Shown: positions 27,940-37,728, counted from the stretch's first letter. The stretch: DNA of 64,000 bases from DASZVB01 sp036272055 (GCA_036272055.1 DATAZL010000090.1:53386-117385); one strand, 5' to 3'. Numbers and translations: made by a program. The notes: generated by a model not told the origin, from the sequence alone.

Positions 27940-29526
27940 TCAGTCCGAGTGTTCCCGGGTCTGCAGGAACCGGATGGCCTTCCACTCGGAGATGGCCGTG
28001 TCGAGGTGCCACCGGTTCCGGGCGAGGAATACCTTCGCGCCGTTGTGGTCGTCCGCGATGCTGCCCGCGTTCTCCTCGATGAAGCGCTCGAGCGTCTTCC
28101 GATCGTCGGATTCGATCCACCGTGCGGCAAAGAGCATGGTCGCTTCGAACTTGACGGGGATGTCGTACTCGGTGCGGATCCGGTCCGCGAGGACGTCGAA
28201 TTGCAGTGAGCCGACCACGCCGACGATGAAGCTGCCGCCGGCGTAGGGCTTCAGCACCGTCGCGGCGCCCTCCTCGGCGAGCTGCTCGAGAGCCCGACCG
28301 AGGTGCTTGGCGCGCATCGGGTCGTCCGGACGGATCCGCTGGAGGAGCTCGGGGGCGAAGTTCGGGATGCCCGTGAAGTGAAGCGTCTCGCCCTCGGTGA
28401 GCGCGTCCCCGATCCGGAGCTTGCCGTGGTTCGGCAGGCCGATGATGTCGCCGGCCCACGCCTCTTCCGCGACGTCGCGGTCCTGGGCGAAGAACATGAG
28501 CGGGTTGTGTGCCTTGATGATGCTGCCGCTGCGCACGTGGGTGAGCTTCATGCCGCGCTCGAAGTGGCCCGAGCAGAGCCTGACGAACGCGACGCGGTCG
28601 TGGTGCTTCGGATCCATGTTCGCCTGGATCTTGAAGACGAAGCCCGTCACCTTGGACTCCTTCGGATCGACGACGCGCTCGGCGGTCTTCTGCGGGCGCG
28701 GCGGCGGGGCGAGGGTCGACACGCCGTCGAGGAGCATGCGCACACCGAAGTTGTTGACGGCGCTGCCGAAGAAGACCGGCGTGCGGTGTCCCTCCCGGTA
28801 CGCGGTGACGTCGAGCGGCTTGCAGAGACCGCGCGCCATCTCGACCTCTTTGCGGAGCGTCGCCGCGGCGGACTCCGGGATGAGCTGGTCGATCTTCGGA
28901 TCGTCGAGGCCCTCACAGGTGACGCCTTCGTCGCGCGTCATCTTCTGCCCGCGCTCCGACAGCACGAGCTGATCGTGCATCAGATCGTAGCAACCGAGGA
29001 ACGAGTGGCCCATGCCGATGGGCCAGCTCGCCGGCGTCACGTCGAGCGCGAGCGTCTGCTCGATCTCGTCGAGGAGATCGAACGGGTCGCGCCCCTCGCG
29101 GTCCAGCTTGTTGACGAACGTGATGATCGGCACGTCGCGCAGGCGGCAGACCTCGAAGAGTTTCCGGGTCTGGGTCTCGATACCCTTGCCGGCATCGATG
29201 ACCATGATCGCCGAGTCGACGGCGGTCAGCGTCCGGTAAGTGTCCTCGCTGAAGTCCTCGTGACCCGGCGTGTCGAGCAGATTGAACGTCAGGCCGGCGT
29301 AGTCGAAGCACATCGCGGACGCGGTGACCGAGATGCCGCGCTCTTGCTCCACCTTCATCCAGTCCGAGCGCGCGCGCCGCTGCTCTCCGCGCGCCTTGAC
29401 CGCACCGGCGAGCTGGATGGCGCCGCCGAAGAGCAGAAGCTTCTCGGTCAGGGTCGTCTTGCCGGCGTCGGGATGGGAGATGATGGCGAAGGTGCGCCGG
29501 TTGTCGCTGGGGTCGACCGTGCTCAT
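27940..29526 (-). CDS. prfC: peptide chain release factor 3
   Basis: 528 residues from the ATG at 29526 (MSTVDPSDNRR), full length for RF3. GTPase motifs are intact: P-loop SHPDAGKTTL (17-26), switch II DTPGHEDF, NKLD for guanine recognition, and GISVTASA. The C-terminal HHDRVAFVRLCSGHFERGM and VVGSLQFDVLADRI match RF3 rather than EF-G. It recycles RF1/RF2 from the ribosome after termination. It is convergent with the cNMP-domain gene, 12 bp away. Confidence 0.97.
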   Translation of the reverse strand: MSTVDPSDNRRTFAIISHPDAGKTTLTEKLLLFGGAIQLAGAVKARGEQRRARSDWMKVEQERGISVTASAMCFDYAGLTFNLLDTPGHEDFSEDTYRTLTAVDSAIMVIDAGKGIETQTRKLFEVCRLRDVPIITFVNKLDREGRDPFDLLDEIEQTLALDVTPASWPIGMGHSFLGCYDLMHDQLVLSERGQKMTRDEGVTCEGLDDPKIDQLIPESAAATLRKEVEMARGLCKPLDVTAYREGHRTPVFFGSAVNNFGVRMLLDGVSTLAPPPRPQKTAERVVDPKESKVTGFVFKIQANMDPKHHDRVAFVRLCSGHFERGMKLTHVRSGSIIKAHNPLMFFAQDRDVAEEAWAGDIIGLPNHGKLRIGDALTEGETLHFTGIPNFAPELLQRIRPDDPMRAKHLGRALEQLAEEGAATVLKPYAGGSFIVGVVGSLQFDVLADRIRTEYDIPVKFEATMLFAARWIESDDRKTLERFIEENAGSIADDHNGAKVFLARNRWHLDTAISEWKAIRFLQTREHSD

Positions 29527-29752
29527 GGTCCGATACGATTCAGGCAGGTAATCACTTGGTTTCGCGCCGCGGCGTGAGCGCGCGGCGGGCACGCCCTTAC
29601 CATGACGCGGCGCGAACGCCGACCGCCACGCTGGAAATGGCCGTAAAGTGCCTTACGCAGCCTCACTTTTCGACGTGGTCGACGGCTCCCCGTGACCAAA
29701 TTCTGACAGAGTCTCCTGTGGGAAATGACGGCGAGGGCCTCCAGTCCTCACT

Positions 29753-30562
29753 ATGCTCGAAGGCGTCCGAACGACGGAGCGAGGTCCCGTGATCATCATC
29801 GCGTTCTTCATACTTCACTGGCAGCTCTCGGTTTTTTCGCAGACGTTCTTCCTGCACCGCTACGGCGCACATCGCATGTTCACGATGTCGAAGGGGTGGG
29901 AGCGGTTCTTCTACCTGTTCACCTACGTGACGCAGGGGTCGAGCTTCCTGGTGCCCCGCGGCTACGCGATCCTGCACCGGATGCATCACGCGTACAGCGA
30001 CACCGAGAACGATCCGCACTCCCCGCGGAACTACTCGAACGCCGCGTCGATGATGCTCGACACGAAGCACCGCTACGACAACTTCGCCTACGAGCGGGCG
30101 GAGCCGGAGCCGCGGTTCAAGGGCGGCTACCCCGAGTGGCGCGCCGTCGACCGGATCGGGCAATCCTGGATCATGCGCGTCGTGTGGATGGCCGGCTACA
30201 CGCTCTTCTACGTGAAGTTCGCGACCGCCCCGTGGATGTACGCATTACTCCCGTTCCATTACGTCATGGGGCCGGTGCACGGCGCCATCGTCAACTGGGG
30301 TGGCCACAAGTACGGCTACAAGAACTACGACAACGGGGACGACTCGCGTAACTCCCTGTTCTTCGACTTTCTCACCGCCGGCGAGCTCTTCCAGAACAAC
30401 CACCACAAGTTCGGCATGAGCCCGAACTTTGCGGCCCGCTGGTTCGAGGTCGACACGACCTACACGGTGATGCGCGTCCTCGCGGCGCTCCGCATCATCG
30501 ACATGGCCGGCGCACAGCAGATCCGCTACCCCGCCGAGCGCAGCACCGCCGCCGCGGCGTGA
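29753..30562 (+). CDS. acyl-CoA/fatty acid desaturase
   Basis: 269 residues. Three histidine boxes of membrane di-iron desaturases are present: HRYGAH (about 35), HRMHH (about 75) and QNNHH (about 220), with hydrophobic helices between them. It should introduce a double bond into membrane fatty acids. The ATG at 29753 is used here; a GTG at 29789 with GAGG upstream is an alternative that still keeps all boxes. The 226-bp gap to divergent prfC shows no clear feature. Confidence 0.9.
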   Translation: MLEGVRTTERGPVIIIAFFILHWQLSVFSQTFFLHRYGAHRMFTMSKGWERFFYLFTYVTQGSSFLVPRGYAILHRMHHAYSDTENDPHSPRNYSNAASMMLDTKHRYDNFAYERAEPEPRFKGGYPEWRAVDRIGQSWIMRVVWMAGYTLFYVKFATAPWMYALLPFHYVMGPVHGAIVNWGGHKYGYKNYDNGDDSRNSLFFDFLTAGELFQNNHHKFGMSPNFAARWFEVDTTYTVMRVLAALRIIDMAGAQQIRYPAERSTAAAA

Positions 30563-30600
30563 GGCGAGTTCGTGGAAGGCGCGCTCTCCCGCAGGGGCGC

Positions 30601-30615
30601 GCCGGCTAAGCCGGC
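30601..30615. terminator. inverted repeat after the desaturase gene
   Basis: GCCGGC, a TAA loop and GCCGGC form a 6-bp stem 38 bp past the desaturase stop. There is no T-tract, so intrinsic termination is only a possibility. Confidence 0.3.
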
Positions 30616-30677
30616 TGCCGGGCCGCCGTCGGTGACGGATTGACGCCGGGCCCGGTGCGAGGCACGAGAGCCGCCTC

Positions 30678-30953
30678 ATGAAGCGACAGCCGCGAATGAC
30701 GAAGCGGGAGCGCAAGGCCGCCGATGGCGGGGCCGGGCACGACCACGACCATCAGCACATTCACTGCATCGCGTGCGGCCGGCACATCGACAACGCAGAG
30801 TTCAGCGCGTCACCCCCGACCGCGAACATCATCGCCTGTCAGCACGGGTCGAAGTTCCCGACCTGCGCAGCGTGCGTCTCCGCGTCGCAGCGCTTGCTCG
30901 AAGAGCACGATCGCACGGGGCAGCCCGTTCAGAGCGCCGGCGCCTGGCACTGA
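30678..30953 (+). CDS. small putative zinc-binding protein
   Basis: 91 residues. After a basic N-terminus it has a His/Asp cluster (HDHDHQHIH) and two Cys pairs, CIAC and CAAC, about 35 residues apart (HCIACGRHID, FPTCAACVS), which would form one zinc site. There is no signal peptide. I do not recognise the family. It stands alone between the desaturase gene and the second copy of the palindromic repeat family. Confidence 0.6.
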   Translation: MKRQPRMTKRERKAADGGAGHDHDHQHIHCIACGRHIDNAEFSASPPTANIIACQHGSKFPTCAACVSASQRLLEEHDRTGQPVQSAGAWH

Positions 30954-31082
30954 CGCGGCCGAGCTAGGCGGGTGATGCCGTCGTCATCCGTGTGACGGGG
31001 CCGCCAGCGATTTGACGCTGACCGATGCGAGCGACAACGGAACGACGCTGCGCGCCTCAGATGGTGTGGCGAGCAGCGCCGT

Positions 31083-31196
31083 CCCCGAAGCATCAAAGAA
31101 GCGGAACTACGCGAGCGAAGCGAGCCCGCGAAGGCGGCGGGGGGAGCAGTCCGCCGGAGGCGAAGCTGCGGGGGGCCAAGGCCCCTCGTTCTAAAA
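31083..31196. repeat. GC-rich palindromic repeat (family copy 2)
   Basis: The same modules as at 15421-15657 appear in the same order and orientation: CGAGCGAAGCGAGCCCGCGA, GGGGGGAGCAG, GAGGCGAAGCTGCGGGG and the hairpin GGGGGGCCAAGGCCCC (31170-31185, right arm ending in CT). It fills the gap before the radical SAM gene. The single-base changes relative to copy 1 suggest an old or imperfectly copied element. Confidence 0.85.
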
Positions 31197-31225
31197 ACCC
31201 CGCGGGCACGGCCGTTGCTCATGGC

Positions 31226-33061
31226 GTGACAGTGTCAAATCGCGCGCGCTCCGTTCCGCCCGTCGCCCTCGAGCAAGGCCCCTCCGCGAAGCCGCTCAAG
31301 GTCGTCGGAAACAAGAAGAAGTACACGCACCCGGGCCAGGTCATCTCGAACCTGTCCCGGCGTGATCTCGAGGGCGTGCGGGTCACGCTCATCAACATGC
31401 CGCTCCGCGAGGCGGCGCCGCCGAACAACGCGCCCCTCGGCCCGGCGATCCTCGCGGCGGTCCTCCGGGAATGGGGCGCCATCCCGTCTATTCTCGACCT
31501 GAACGTGTATCGCATCCGCGACGACGACGCCGCGCGCCGCGGGCTCCCGAACGGACGTCATCTCACGCCGGACGAGGTCGCGGCGCTCATCGAGCGGCAC
31601 TTCGCGAAGCACGGCGATCAGCACCTCATCGGCCTGAGCGGCAAGATCACGACCCTGCGCTGGCAAGAGTGCGTCGCGAAGATCTGCCGCTCGCTCCAGC
31701 CGCGCGCGCTCCTCGTGTCGGGCAACGGGCTCGCCACCGAGTTCCGCGCCGGGCTCTTCTCGTGGATCCCGGAGCTCGACGGCGTCGCGCACTCCGAGGG
31801 CGACGACGTCATCGTGAAGATCGCGTTCGACGCGAAGCAGGTCTTCGAGCTCGGCCCGGCGCGCGCCATGGAGTCGGGGCGGCTCGAGCCGTACATCATC
31901 GGCGAGAGCGGCGAGGGCCGCCCGCGCTTCGTCTACGACGGCGGTCGCCCCGCCGATCTCGATACCATCCCCTTCCCCGCCTACGACCTGCTCGAGACCG
32001 ACGTCGACGGGTTCCGCGTCATGGATACGTACCTGTCGAACCCGATCTGGGGGCTCGCCGCGAACAACAGCTCCGCCACGCCGTTCACCATGAACCGCAG
32101 CGTGAACACCGTCTCTTCGCGCGGCTGCCCCTTCGCCTGCAAGTTCTGCTTCCGCGGCTCGCAGGGAGAGCGCAACTACGGCGTACGCTCGGCCCGGCGC
32201 CTCACCGACGAGATAGAGCACTTCGTCGCCGCCTACGGCGTCGATTTCGTCGGGATCAGCGACGACAACTTCATGGTGCAATCGAAGCGCATCGCGGAGC
32301 TCGTGCCGCTGATGAAGCACCTGGTGAACGACCACGGCATTCGCTGGGGCACCCACGGCCGCCTCGACGAGGCCGCCGATCTCCGCCCCGATCCGAAGGA
32401 CAAGACGCGCTATCTCATGGCCGATCCGCGACGCGTCGACATGATGCGCGACGCGGGCTGCGTCTACATCGGGTTCGGCGCCGAGAGCGCGGACCCTTAC
32501 GTGCTCGATCAGATGGGCAAGGGCGGCTTCATCCTGGCGAACGGTACCGTCGACATCAACGGGTACTCGTTCCCGCGGACGATGGTCGAGGGCGTGAAGA
32601 ACACCAAGGCGAGCGGCGTCCACGGCAACTGCACCTGGATCATGGGTTACCCGGGGGAGAACCTCGAGCACCTGAAGACCAGCGTCGCGTTCATCAAGTG
32701 GCAAGAGGAGTACTACACGGAGGGCCTCACGCCCGGCACCGAGGATTACGAGATTCACCGCTCGGGCGTGAATCGCCGCATGTTCACCGCAACGGCGTAT
32801 CCGGGCACCGATCTCTTCCAGAACCCCAAGGTCCAGCGTCTCCTGACGGAGAACTTCGACATCTCGTTCGACGCCACCGGGCACCCGATCTGCGACGACG
32901 CCCTACACTATTACGTCCTCGAGCTCGACGACGCGACCAAGGTCCTCAAGAACGCGCGCGGCGAACCGCTCTACTACGGTGAAATGGATCTCGAGCGTTT
33001 CCTCGAGGCCCGCGAGTACGTGAACCGCGGGGAGACCTTCAAGATCCTGGACATGCGCTGA
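31226..33061 (+). CDS. radical SAM protein, B12-binding-like N-terminus
   Basis: About 611 residues from the GTG at 31226 (another GTG at 31232); upstream in-frame sequence is the repeat and is excluded. Residues about 50-200 look like the Rossmann-type B12-binding domain found before many radical SAM cores, but no DxHxxG cobalamin motif is evident. The [4Fe-4S] motif is CPFACKFC (C301, C305, C308), followed by FVGISDDNF and GFGAESADP. The C-terminal 150 residues are unassigned. The substrate is unknown. The cytidylyltransferase gene follows 45 bp later in the same direction, suggesting joint work on a sugar or lipid. Confidence 0.88.
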   Translation: MTVSNRARSVPPVALEQGPSAKPLKVVGNKKKYTHPGQVISNLSRRDLEGVRVTLINMPLREAAPPNNAPLGPAILAAVLREWGAIPSILDLNVYRIRDDDAARRGLPNGRHLTPDEVAALIERHFAKHGDQHLIGLSGKITTLRWQECVAKICRSLQPRALLVSGNGLATEFRAGLFSWIPELDGVAHSEGDDVIVKIAFDAKQVFELGPARAMESGRLEPYIIGESGEGRPRFVYDGGRPADLDTIPFPAYDLLETDVDGFRVMDTYLSNPIWGLAANNSSATPFTMNRSVNTVSSRGCPFACKFCFRGSQGERNYGVRSARRLTDEIEHFVAAYGVDFVGISDDNFMVQSKRIAELVPLMKHLVNDHGIRWGTHGRLDEAADLRPDPKDKTRYLMADPRRVDMMRDAGCVYIGFGAESADPYVLDQMGKGGFILANGTVDINGYSFPRTMVEGVKNTKASGVHGNCTWIMGYPGENLEHLKTSVAFIKWQEEYYTEGLTPGTEDYEIHRSGVNRRMFTATAYPGTDLFQNPKVQRLLTENFDISFDATGHPICDDALHYYVLELDDATKVLKNARGEPLYYGEMDLERFLEAREYVNRGETFKILDMR

Positions 33062-33106
33062 GACGCGGCCCCTGCCGGCGCTCGAGCGCGCGAAGGCACA
33101 AGGACG

Positions 33107-33853
33107 ATGACGAAGAGACGTGTGGTGGCGGTTGTCCCCGTGCGAGGGGGCTCCAAGGGTCTACCCGGCAAGAACACGCGCATGCTCTGCGGCAAGCCGC
33201 TCCTCGCGTGGTCGATCGAGGCGGCGCTCGCGTGCCCCGACATCGAGAGCGTCTGGGTCACGTCCGACGACGAGCACGCCCTCCGCCTCGCGGAACAATA
33301 CGGCGCACGCGCCTACCGCAGGCCGGCAGAGCTCGCGAACGACACCGCTACCATGGGCTCGGTGATCGCCGACTTCGGACGTCACCTCGAGTCGCTCGGC
33401 GACGCGCCGGAGGCCGTCATGGTCATGTACGCGACGCATCCGCTGCGCACGACGGCCGACGTCGCGGAAGCATACGACACCTATGCGTCCAGCGGAGGCC
33501 GCCCCGTCATCGGCGTCAAGCGCTCGCACACCCATCCGTATCTCTTCTACGCCCTCGACGCGAACGGCCATCCCTCGACGTTCTGCGGCATCGACCCGAA
33601 CCAGTTCTACCGCCGTCAAGACTACCCCGTCGCCTACGAGCTCACGACGTTCGCCTGCGTGCTCCCCATAGCCGAGCTCGGCACCATCAACGCCCAGCTC
33701 CAGAACGAGCGCACCGTCGCCATGTTCGTCGACCCGAAGAAGACCGTCGACATCGACACCGCCGAGGACTTCGAGCTCGCCGAGCTCATCCTCCAGCGCC
33801 GCATCGACCGCGCCCGCGCCGAACTGACCAGCAGCGTGGTCGCAGCCGAGTGA
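33107..33853 (+). CDS. CMP-sugar synthetase-like cytidylyltransferase (NeuA/KdsB type)
   Basis: 248 residues. The nucleotide-binding signature PVRGGSKGLPGKN sits at residues 11-23, followed by LLAWSIEAALA and VWVTSDDEHALRLAEQYGA, as in acylneuraminate cytidylyltransferases. VDIDTAEDFELAE near the end supplies the usual metal-binding DxxxDF. It should load a nonulosonic-type acid or related sugar onto CMP. No sialic or pseudaminic acid synthase is close by; its only partner is the radical SAM gene upstream. Confidence 0.88.
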   Translation: MTKRRVVAVVPVRGGSKGLPGKNTRMLCGKPLLAWSIEAALACPDIESVWVTSDDEHALRLAEQYGARAYRRPAELANDTATMGSVIADFGRHLESLGDAPEAVMVMYATHPLRTTADVAEAYDTYASSGGRPVIGVKRSHTHPYLFYALDANGHPSTFCGIDPNQFYRRQDYPVAYELTTFACVLPIAELGTINAQLQNERTVAMFVDPKKTVDIDTAEDFELAELILQRRIDRARAELTSSVVAAE

Positions 33854-33866
33854 GTCCGGGGTCGTG

Positions 33867-36200
33867 CTAGGGGATTTTTAGCCCTCGCCGTCGCGGCGAA
33901 CCGGCGGCACGTCGCCGCCGGAGCAGTGCGGCTCCGAGCGCCACGACGAGCCATGTCGCTCGCGTGTTCGTGGTCCGCGGCACCGAGCACCCGCAGCTAG
34001 CCGAGTCGTCACTGCCGCTCCCGGTCCCGGCATCCGCGGTGCCCACGCCGGACCCCGCGCTGCCCGGCACCGCACCAGTTCCGCTCCCGGTCTCGGCACC
34101 GGTTCCGGTTTCGCCGCCGGTTCCGGTTTCGCCGCCGTCTCCAGCGCCGGTTTGGCCACCGTCACCGGTTCCGGTTCCCGTTCCGCCACCAGCTCCGATG
34201 CCGGCCCCGCCACCGGCTCCGATTGCGTCTCCGCCTGAGCCGCCATTGCTCGCGCCGGCATTGCCGTCTCCGCCTGCGCCGCCGTTGCTCGCGCCGGCAT
34301 TGCCGTCCCCGCCTGCGCCGCCGTTGCTCGCGCCGCCATTGCTCGCGCCGGCGTTGCCGTTTCCGCCTGCGCCGGCACTGCCGCCGTTGCTCGCGCCGCC
34401 CGTGCCCGGGTTGCCGCCCGCGGATGCCGCGATGGACAGGTACACGGGGCCGTTCGCCTCGCTGACGGTGAGCGACACGTCCGCGCCCTGCGCGGTGAGC
34501 GACACTGCGGTGCCGAGCATGTTCGTCGCCTGCGTTCCCGCGGGAACCGTCACGGTGACGCTCCCGCCGGGCGCGTCCGTCCACACGACGGCGGCGGCCT
34601 CGTCGCTCTTCGTGAGTCGCATCGCGTGGAGGCTCGACGGCGTCGCCGCGAGGAATCCGGTGAACGTGCGGCCCTTCGCGAACTGCCCGAGCGTCTTGGC
34701 CGCGGTGTAGGCGGGCTTCGCCGAATAGTCGTTGTTCAGGAGCCCGAAGTTGTTCTCGGCGTCCGAGCCGTCGGTGCCGTCGTCGCGAACGTCGTAGTAG
34801 ACGACGATCGGGAAACCCACCGCCCACGACGACAGGAGCTCGCGCACGGCGTAGACGGCCTGCCTCGTGCGGTTCGCCGCGGCGTGTCCGTCGCCGTACC
34901 AGGCAGAGCTGTAGCCCCATTCCGTCGCCCAGATCGGCGTGCCGGGCGACACCGCGGCGCCGACCACGGACTTCATGAGCACGAGATCGTCGCTCACGCT
35001 CTCGGGTCCCGTCTGACGGTACGGATGCACGCCGGCCGCGTCGGCGCCGGTGCCGCCTCCGACGGCGAGATAGCCGCGAAGAAACGTGAGATCGAACTGC
35101 GAGATCCCCGCGGTGGACACCTTCGCAGCGGAGTTCCCCTGATGTACCGCCGCGATCGTCGCCTTCGCGAGCGCGCCGTACTGCGCGGGGTCCGCCTTGG
35201 GCGGCCAGAAGCCGTCGAGGTTCGGCTCGTTCCACACCTCGAAGAGCACGCTCTTGCCGGCGAAGTGCTGCGCAGCGGCCTTCGCCATCGCCGCGAACGC
35301 GGGCACCGTCGTCGTCGCGAAGTCGGCCGAGTCCGCGCCAGGGTAGAGCGTGTTCATGTAGTCGAGGATGAGCAGGAGCTTCATGTTCCGCGACGCGAGC
35401 GAGGCGACGAGCGTGTCGAGGGCCGAAAAATCGTAACTACCCTTGGTGCGCTCGACGCCACTCCAGCCGAGATCCTGGCGCACGATGGTGAAGCCCGCCT
35501 GGGACGCGAGATCGAGGGCGCGGTCGTCCTTCGTGAAGTGGACGTTCACGCCGAGACGGGTCGCGAGCTGAGCGGCGCCGGCTGGCGCGGGCGAGGCCGC
35601 TGCGGCGCGCGGATCGATGCTCGGCGCGAGCACGTCGATCGCGACGACGTCGTCGAAGGCGATGGTCCCCGCGTCGGGCTCCGGCGGATCGGCGGCCATC
35701 AGCGTGACGGCCTTCAGCGGCTGATGCACGACGCCGTCGTTCGAGCCGCCGAAGTAGCTCGCGACTCCGTCGAGCGCGACGACCTCGCGGAACCACGCGC
35801 TCGCGTCGAACGCCTCGAGCGGCCGGCTGACGTCGTATTGCAGCGTCTGCCCGGAGCTGTCCGTCACCCGGAGCTTCGCGTGGACGCCGGGCGGCACCTT
35901 CGCCCAGAACGCGATGGCTGCTGCCGTGATCGGCGTGGAGAGCGTCAGCGTCGCGCTCACGTAGTGGCCGCCCTGGGTGAGATCGTAGGCGAGGAGCGCG
36001 CCCTTTCCGTTGTGCCCGGTGCCCGACGTGAACGAGCCGGTCGCGCCCGGAAACTCGCCGCCGTTCGAGAACGCCCAAGGCGCGGGCGAATTTCCGCTCT
36101 CGAAGTCGTCGAGCAGCGTTTCCTTCGCGCTCGCGGGCTGCGCCAGGGCGACGGCACCGACGAGCACGAGCGCGGACGACAGCGAGGACACGGGTCGCAT
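33867..36200 (-). CDS. secreted glycoside hydrolase with MYXO-CTERM tail
   Basis: 777 residues from the ATG at 36200. A signal peptide (1-25, ending ASA) leads to a jelly-roll carbohydrate-binding-like region (27-190). Residues about 212-510 form a TIM-barrel hydrolase of clan GH-A (GH5/GH39-like) with acid/base Glu325 in VWNEPN and nucleophile Glu427 in WATEWGYS. A beta-sandwich (about 510-625) and a long Gly/Asn/Ser linker with repeats of GGAGGDGNAGASN follow. The tail SASCGCSVP, a hydrophobic segment and LRRRRAA form a MYXO-CTERM signal for surface anchoring. Substrate unknown; a surface polysaccharide hydrolase is likely. Confidence 0.88.
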   Translation of the reverse strand: MRPVSSLSSALVLVGAVALAQPASAKETLLDDFESGNSPAPWAFSNGGEFPGATGSFTSGTGHNGKGALLAYDLTQGGHYVSATLTLSTPITAAAIAFWAKVPPGVHAKLRVTDSSGQTLQYDVSRPLEAFDASAWFREVVALDGVASYFGGSNDGVVHQPLKAVTLMAADPPEPDAGTIAFDDVVAIDVLAPSIDPRAAAASPAPAGAAQLATRLGVNVHFTKDDRALDLASQAGFTIVRQDLGWSGVERTKGSYDFSALDTLVASLASRNMKLLLILDYMNTLYPGADSADFATTTVPAFAAMAKAAAQHFAGKSVLFEVWNEPNLDGFWPPKADPAQYGALAKATIAAVHQGNSAAKVSTAGISQFDLTFLRGYLAVGGGTGADAAGVHPYRQTGPESVSDDLVLMKSVVGAAVSPGTPIWATEWGYSSAWYGDGHAAANRTRQAVYAVRELLSSWAVGFPIVVYYDVRDDGTDGSDAENNFGLLNNDYSAKPAYTAAKTLGQFAKGRTFTGFLAATPSSLHAMRLTKSDEAAAVVWTDAPGGSVTVTVPAGTQATNMLGTAVSLTAQGADVSLTVSEANGPVYLSIAASAGGNPGTGGASNGGSAGAGGNGNAGASNGGASNGGAGGDGNAGASNGGAGGDGNAGASNGGSGGDAIGAGGGAGIGAGGGTGTGTGDGGQTGAGDGGETGTGGETGTGAETGSGTGAVPGSAGSGVGTADAGTGSGSDDSASCGCSVPRTTNTRATWLVVALGAALLRRRRAAGSPRRRGLKIP

Positions 36201-36279
36201 ATCCCGAGCGTCACGCGAGGCAGAGGCTCCGGTCAACCGCTCGCGTCCCTCTGGCGCATCATGGTACGAATCGGTTCCC

Positions 36280-37728
36280 ATGGCCGTCGCGTCGGGAAGC
36301 TGTCCGAGCTGCGGCGCGCCCATCGAGTTCACCGTCGGCGCGAGTGTCTCCCGCGTCTGCGATCACTGCAAATCCACGGTCTTCCGCTCCGATCGCGGCC
36401 TCGAGGACCTCGGCAAGGTCGCGGCGATCGCGAACGTGCCGTCGCTCATCGCGGTGGGTGACCAGGGGACGCTCGGCGGTCGTCCATTTCGCGTGCTCGG
36501 TCGCGTGCAGCTCGATCACGGAGCAGGACCCTGGGACGAATATTACGTCGCGTTCGAAAATGGCGCGGCGTGGGGCTGGCTCGCGTACGCGGAGGGCGTC
36601 TGGTACGTGACCGAGGCGTGGCCGGGCGGCCCGCCAGTGCCGCAGTTCGAGCGGCTCCACATCGAGATGGACGTGTCGCTCGGTCAAGCCGGCATGTTCC
36701 GCGTCGCCGAGGTGAAGACGGGCCGCGTCGTGTCGGCGCAAGGCGAGCTCCCGGCGCGGCTCCCGCCGGGCCTCGCGCGAAGATACGTCGACCTGTTCGG
36801 CGTCGACCCCGCCTTCGCGACGTTCGACTACGGCGATGGCACCGGCGCGCCGGAGATCTTCCTCGGACGTCGCTTCGACGAGAGCGGCCTCTCGATCACC
36901 GCCGCCGGGCCGCGCACCGTCGCGAAGGTGTCGATGGCGACGATCCGCTGTCCGAACTGCGGCGGCGATCTGCCGAAGCTCTCCGGAGAGCGCGCCGAGC
37001 GCGTCGGGTGCCGCTACTGCGGCGCCATCAGCGACGTCGCGGAGCAGCGGGTGATCTCCGCGCAGGACGCAGCGCGACTCGACTCGCCGATCCCCCTCGG
37101 CACGACGGGAACCATCGGCGGCGTCTCTTACACGGCCATCGCGTGCATCCAGCGCGACAGCGAGATCGACGGTGAGCGATTCAGCTGGGTGGAGCTCCTT
37201 CTCTTCGCGCAAGGCGTCGGGTTCCGATGGCTGGTGCGCGACGAGTCGACGTGGCTCTTCGTCGTGCCGGTGAACCTCGCCGAGCTCGACCTTCGCCAGA
37301 TGCCGCGCGCGGTACGCCTGCGCGGGGGGACCTACCGGCTGCGGAACCGGAACGTCGCGCGCGTCGACTACGTGCTCGGCGAGGTCTACTGGAAGTGCGA
37401 GGTCGGCGAGACGACGCGCGCGAGCGACTACGTCGCGGGCCCGACGGTGCTCTCGCGCGAGGAGAGCCCCGGTGAAGTGCGCTGGAGCTACTCGAGCCCG
37501 ATCCCGTGGCCCGTGATCGCGCAAGCCTTCGGACTTTCGCGGAACCGACCGGGCGCCGCGGTCGCCGGGCCCTCGGCCGGCGGTTCCCACGCACAGACTG
37601 CGGTCGTCGTGCTCGTCGTGGTGTTCATCCTGATGGGCATCGCGTTCCAGAGCCTGTTCGACGGCGGTGGCGGCTCGAGCGGTGGCGGCGTGTTCGGCGG
37701 CTCGGGCTACTACTACGGGGGAAAGTGA
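36280..37728 (+). CDS. DUF4178 protein with zinc ribbons and C-terminal membrane anchor
   Basis: 482 residues. Two zinc-ribbon-like Cys sets are seen: C8/C11/C27/C30 (CPSCG, CDHC) and a second near residues 226-250 (CPNCG, CRYCG). Each is followed by a beta-rich DUF4178-type domain (FRVLGRVQLDHGAGPWDEYY and YTAIACIQRDSEIDGERFSW). One transmembrane helix (about 445-463) and a Gly/Tyr tail end the protein. The stop overlaps the GTG start of the next gene by 4 bases. DUF4178 proteins are known to occur beside spermidine-synthase-like genes; their biochemical role is not established to my knowledge. Confidence 0.85.
   Translation: MAVASGSCPSCGAPIEFTVGASVSRVCDHCKSTVFRSDRGLEDLGKVAAIANVPSLIAVGDQGTLGGRPFRVLGRVQLDHGAGPWDEYYVAFENGAAWGWLAYAEGVWYVTEAWPGGPPVPQFERLHIEMDVSLGQAGMFRVAEVKTGRVVSAQGELPARLPPGLARRYVDLFGVDPAFATFDYGDGTGAPEIFLGRRFDESGLSITAAGPRTVAKVSMATIRCPNCGGDLPKLSGERAERVGCRYCGAISDVAEQRVISAQDAARLDSPIPLGTTGTIGGVSYTAIACIQRDSEIDGERFSWVELLLFAQGVGFRWLVRDESTWLFVVPVNLAELDLRQMPRAVRLRGGTYRLRNRNVARVDYVLGEVYWKCEVGETTRASDYVAGPTVLSREESPGEVRWSYSSPIPWPVIAQAFGLSRNRPGAAVAGPSAGGSHAQTAVVVLVVVFILMGIAFQSLFDGGGGSSGGGVFGGSGYYYGGK

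Noticed and set aside
31025..31225. N-terminal extension of the radical SAM gene
   Set aside because: It reads through the second copy of the dispersed repeat.
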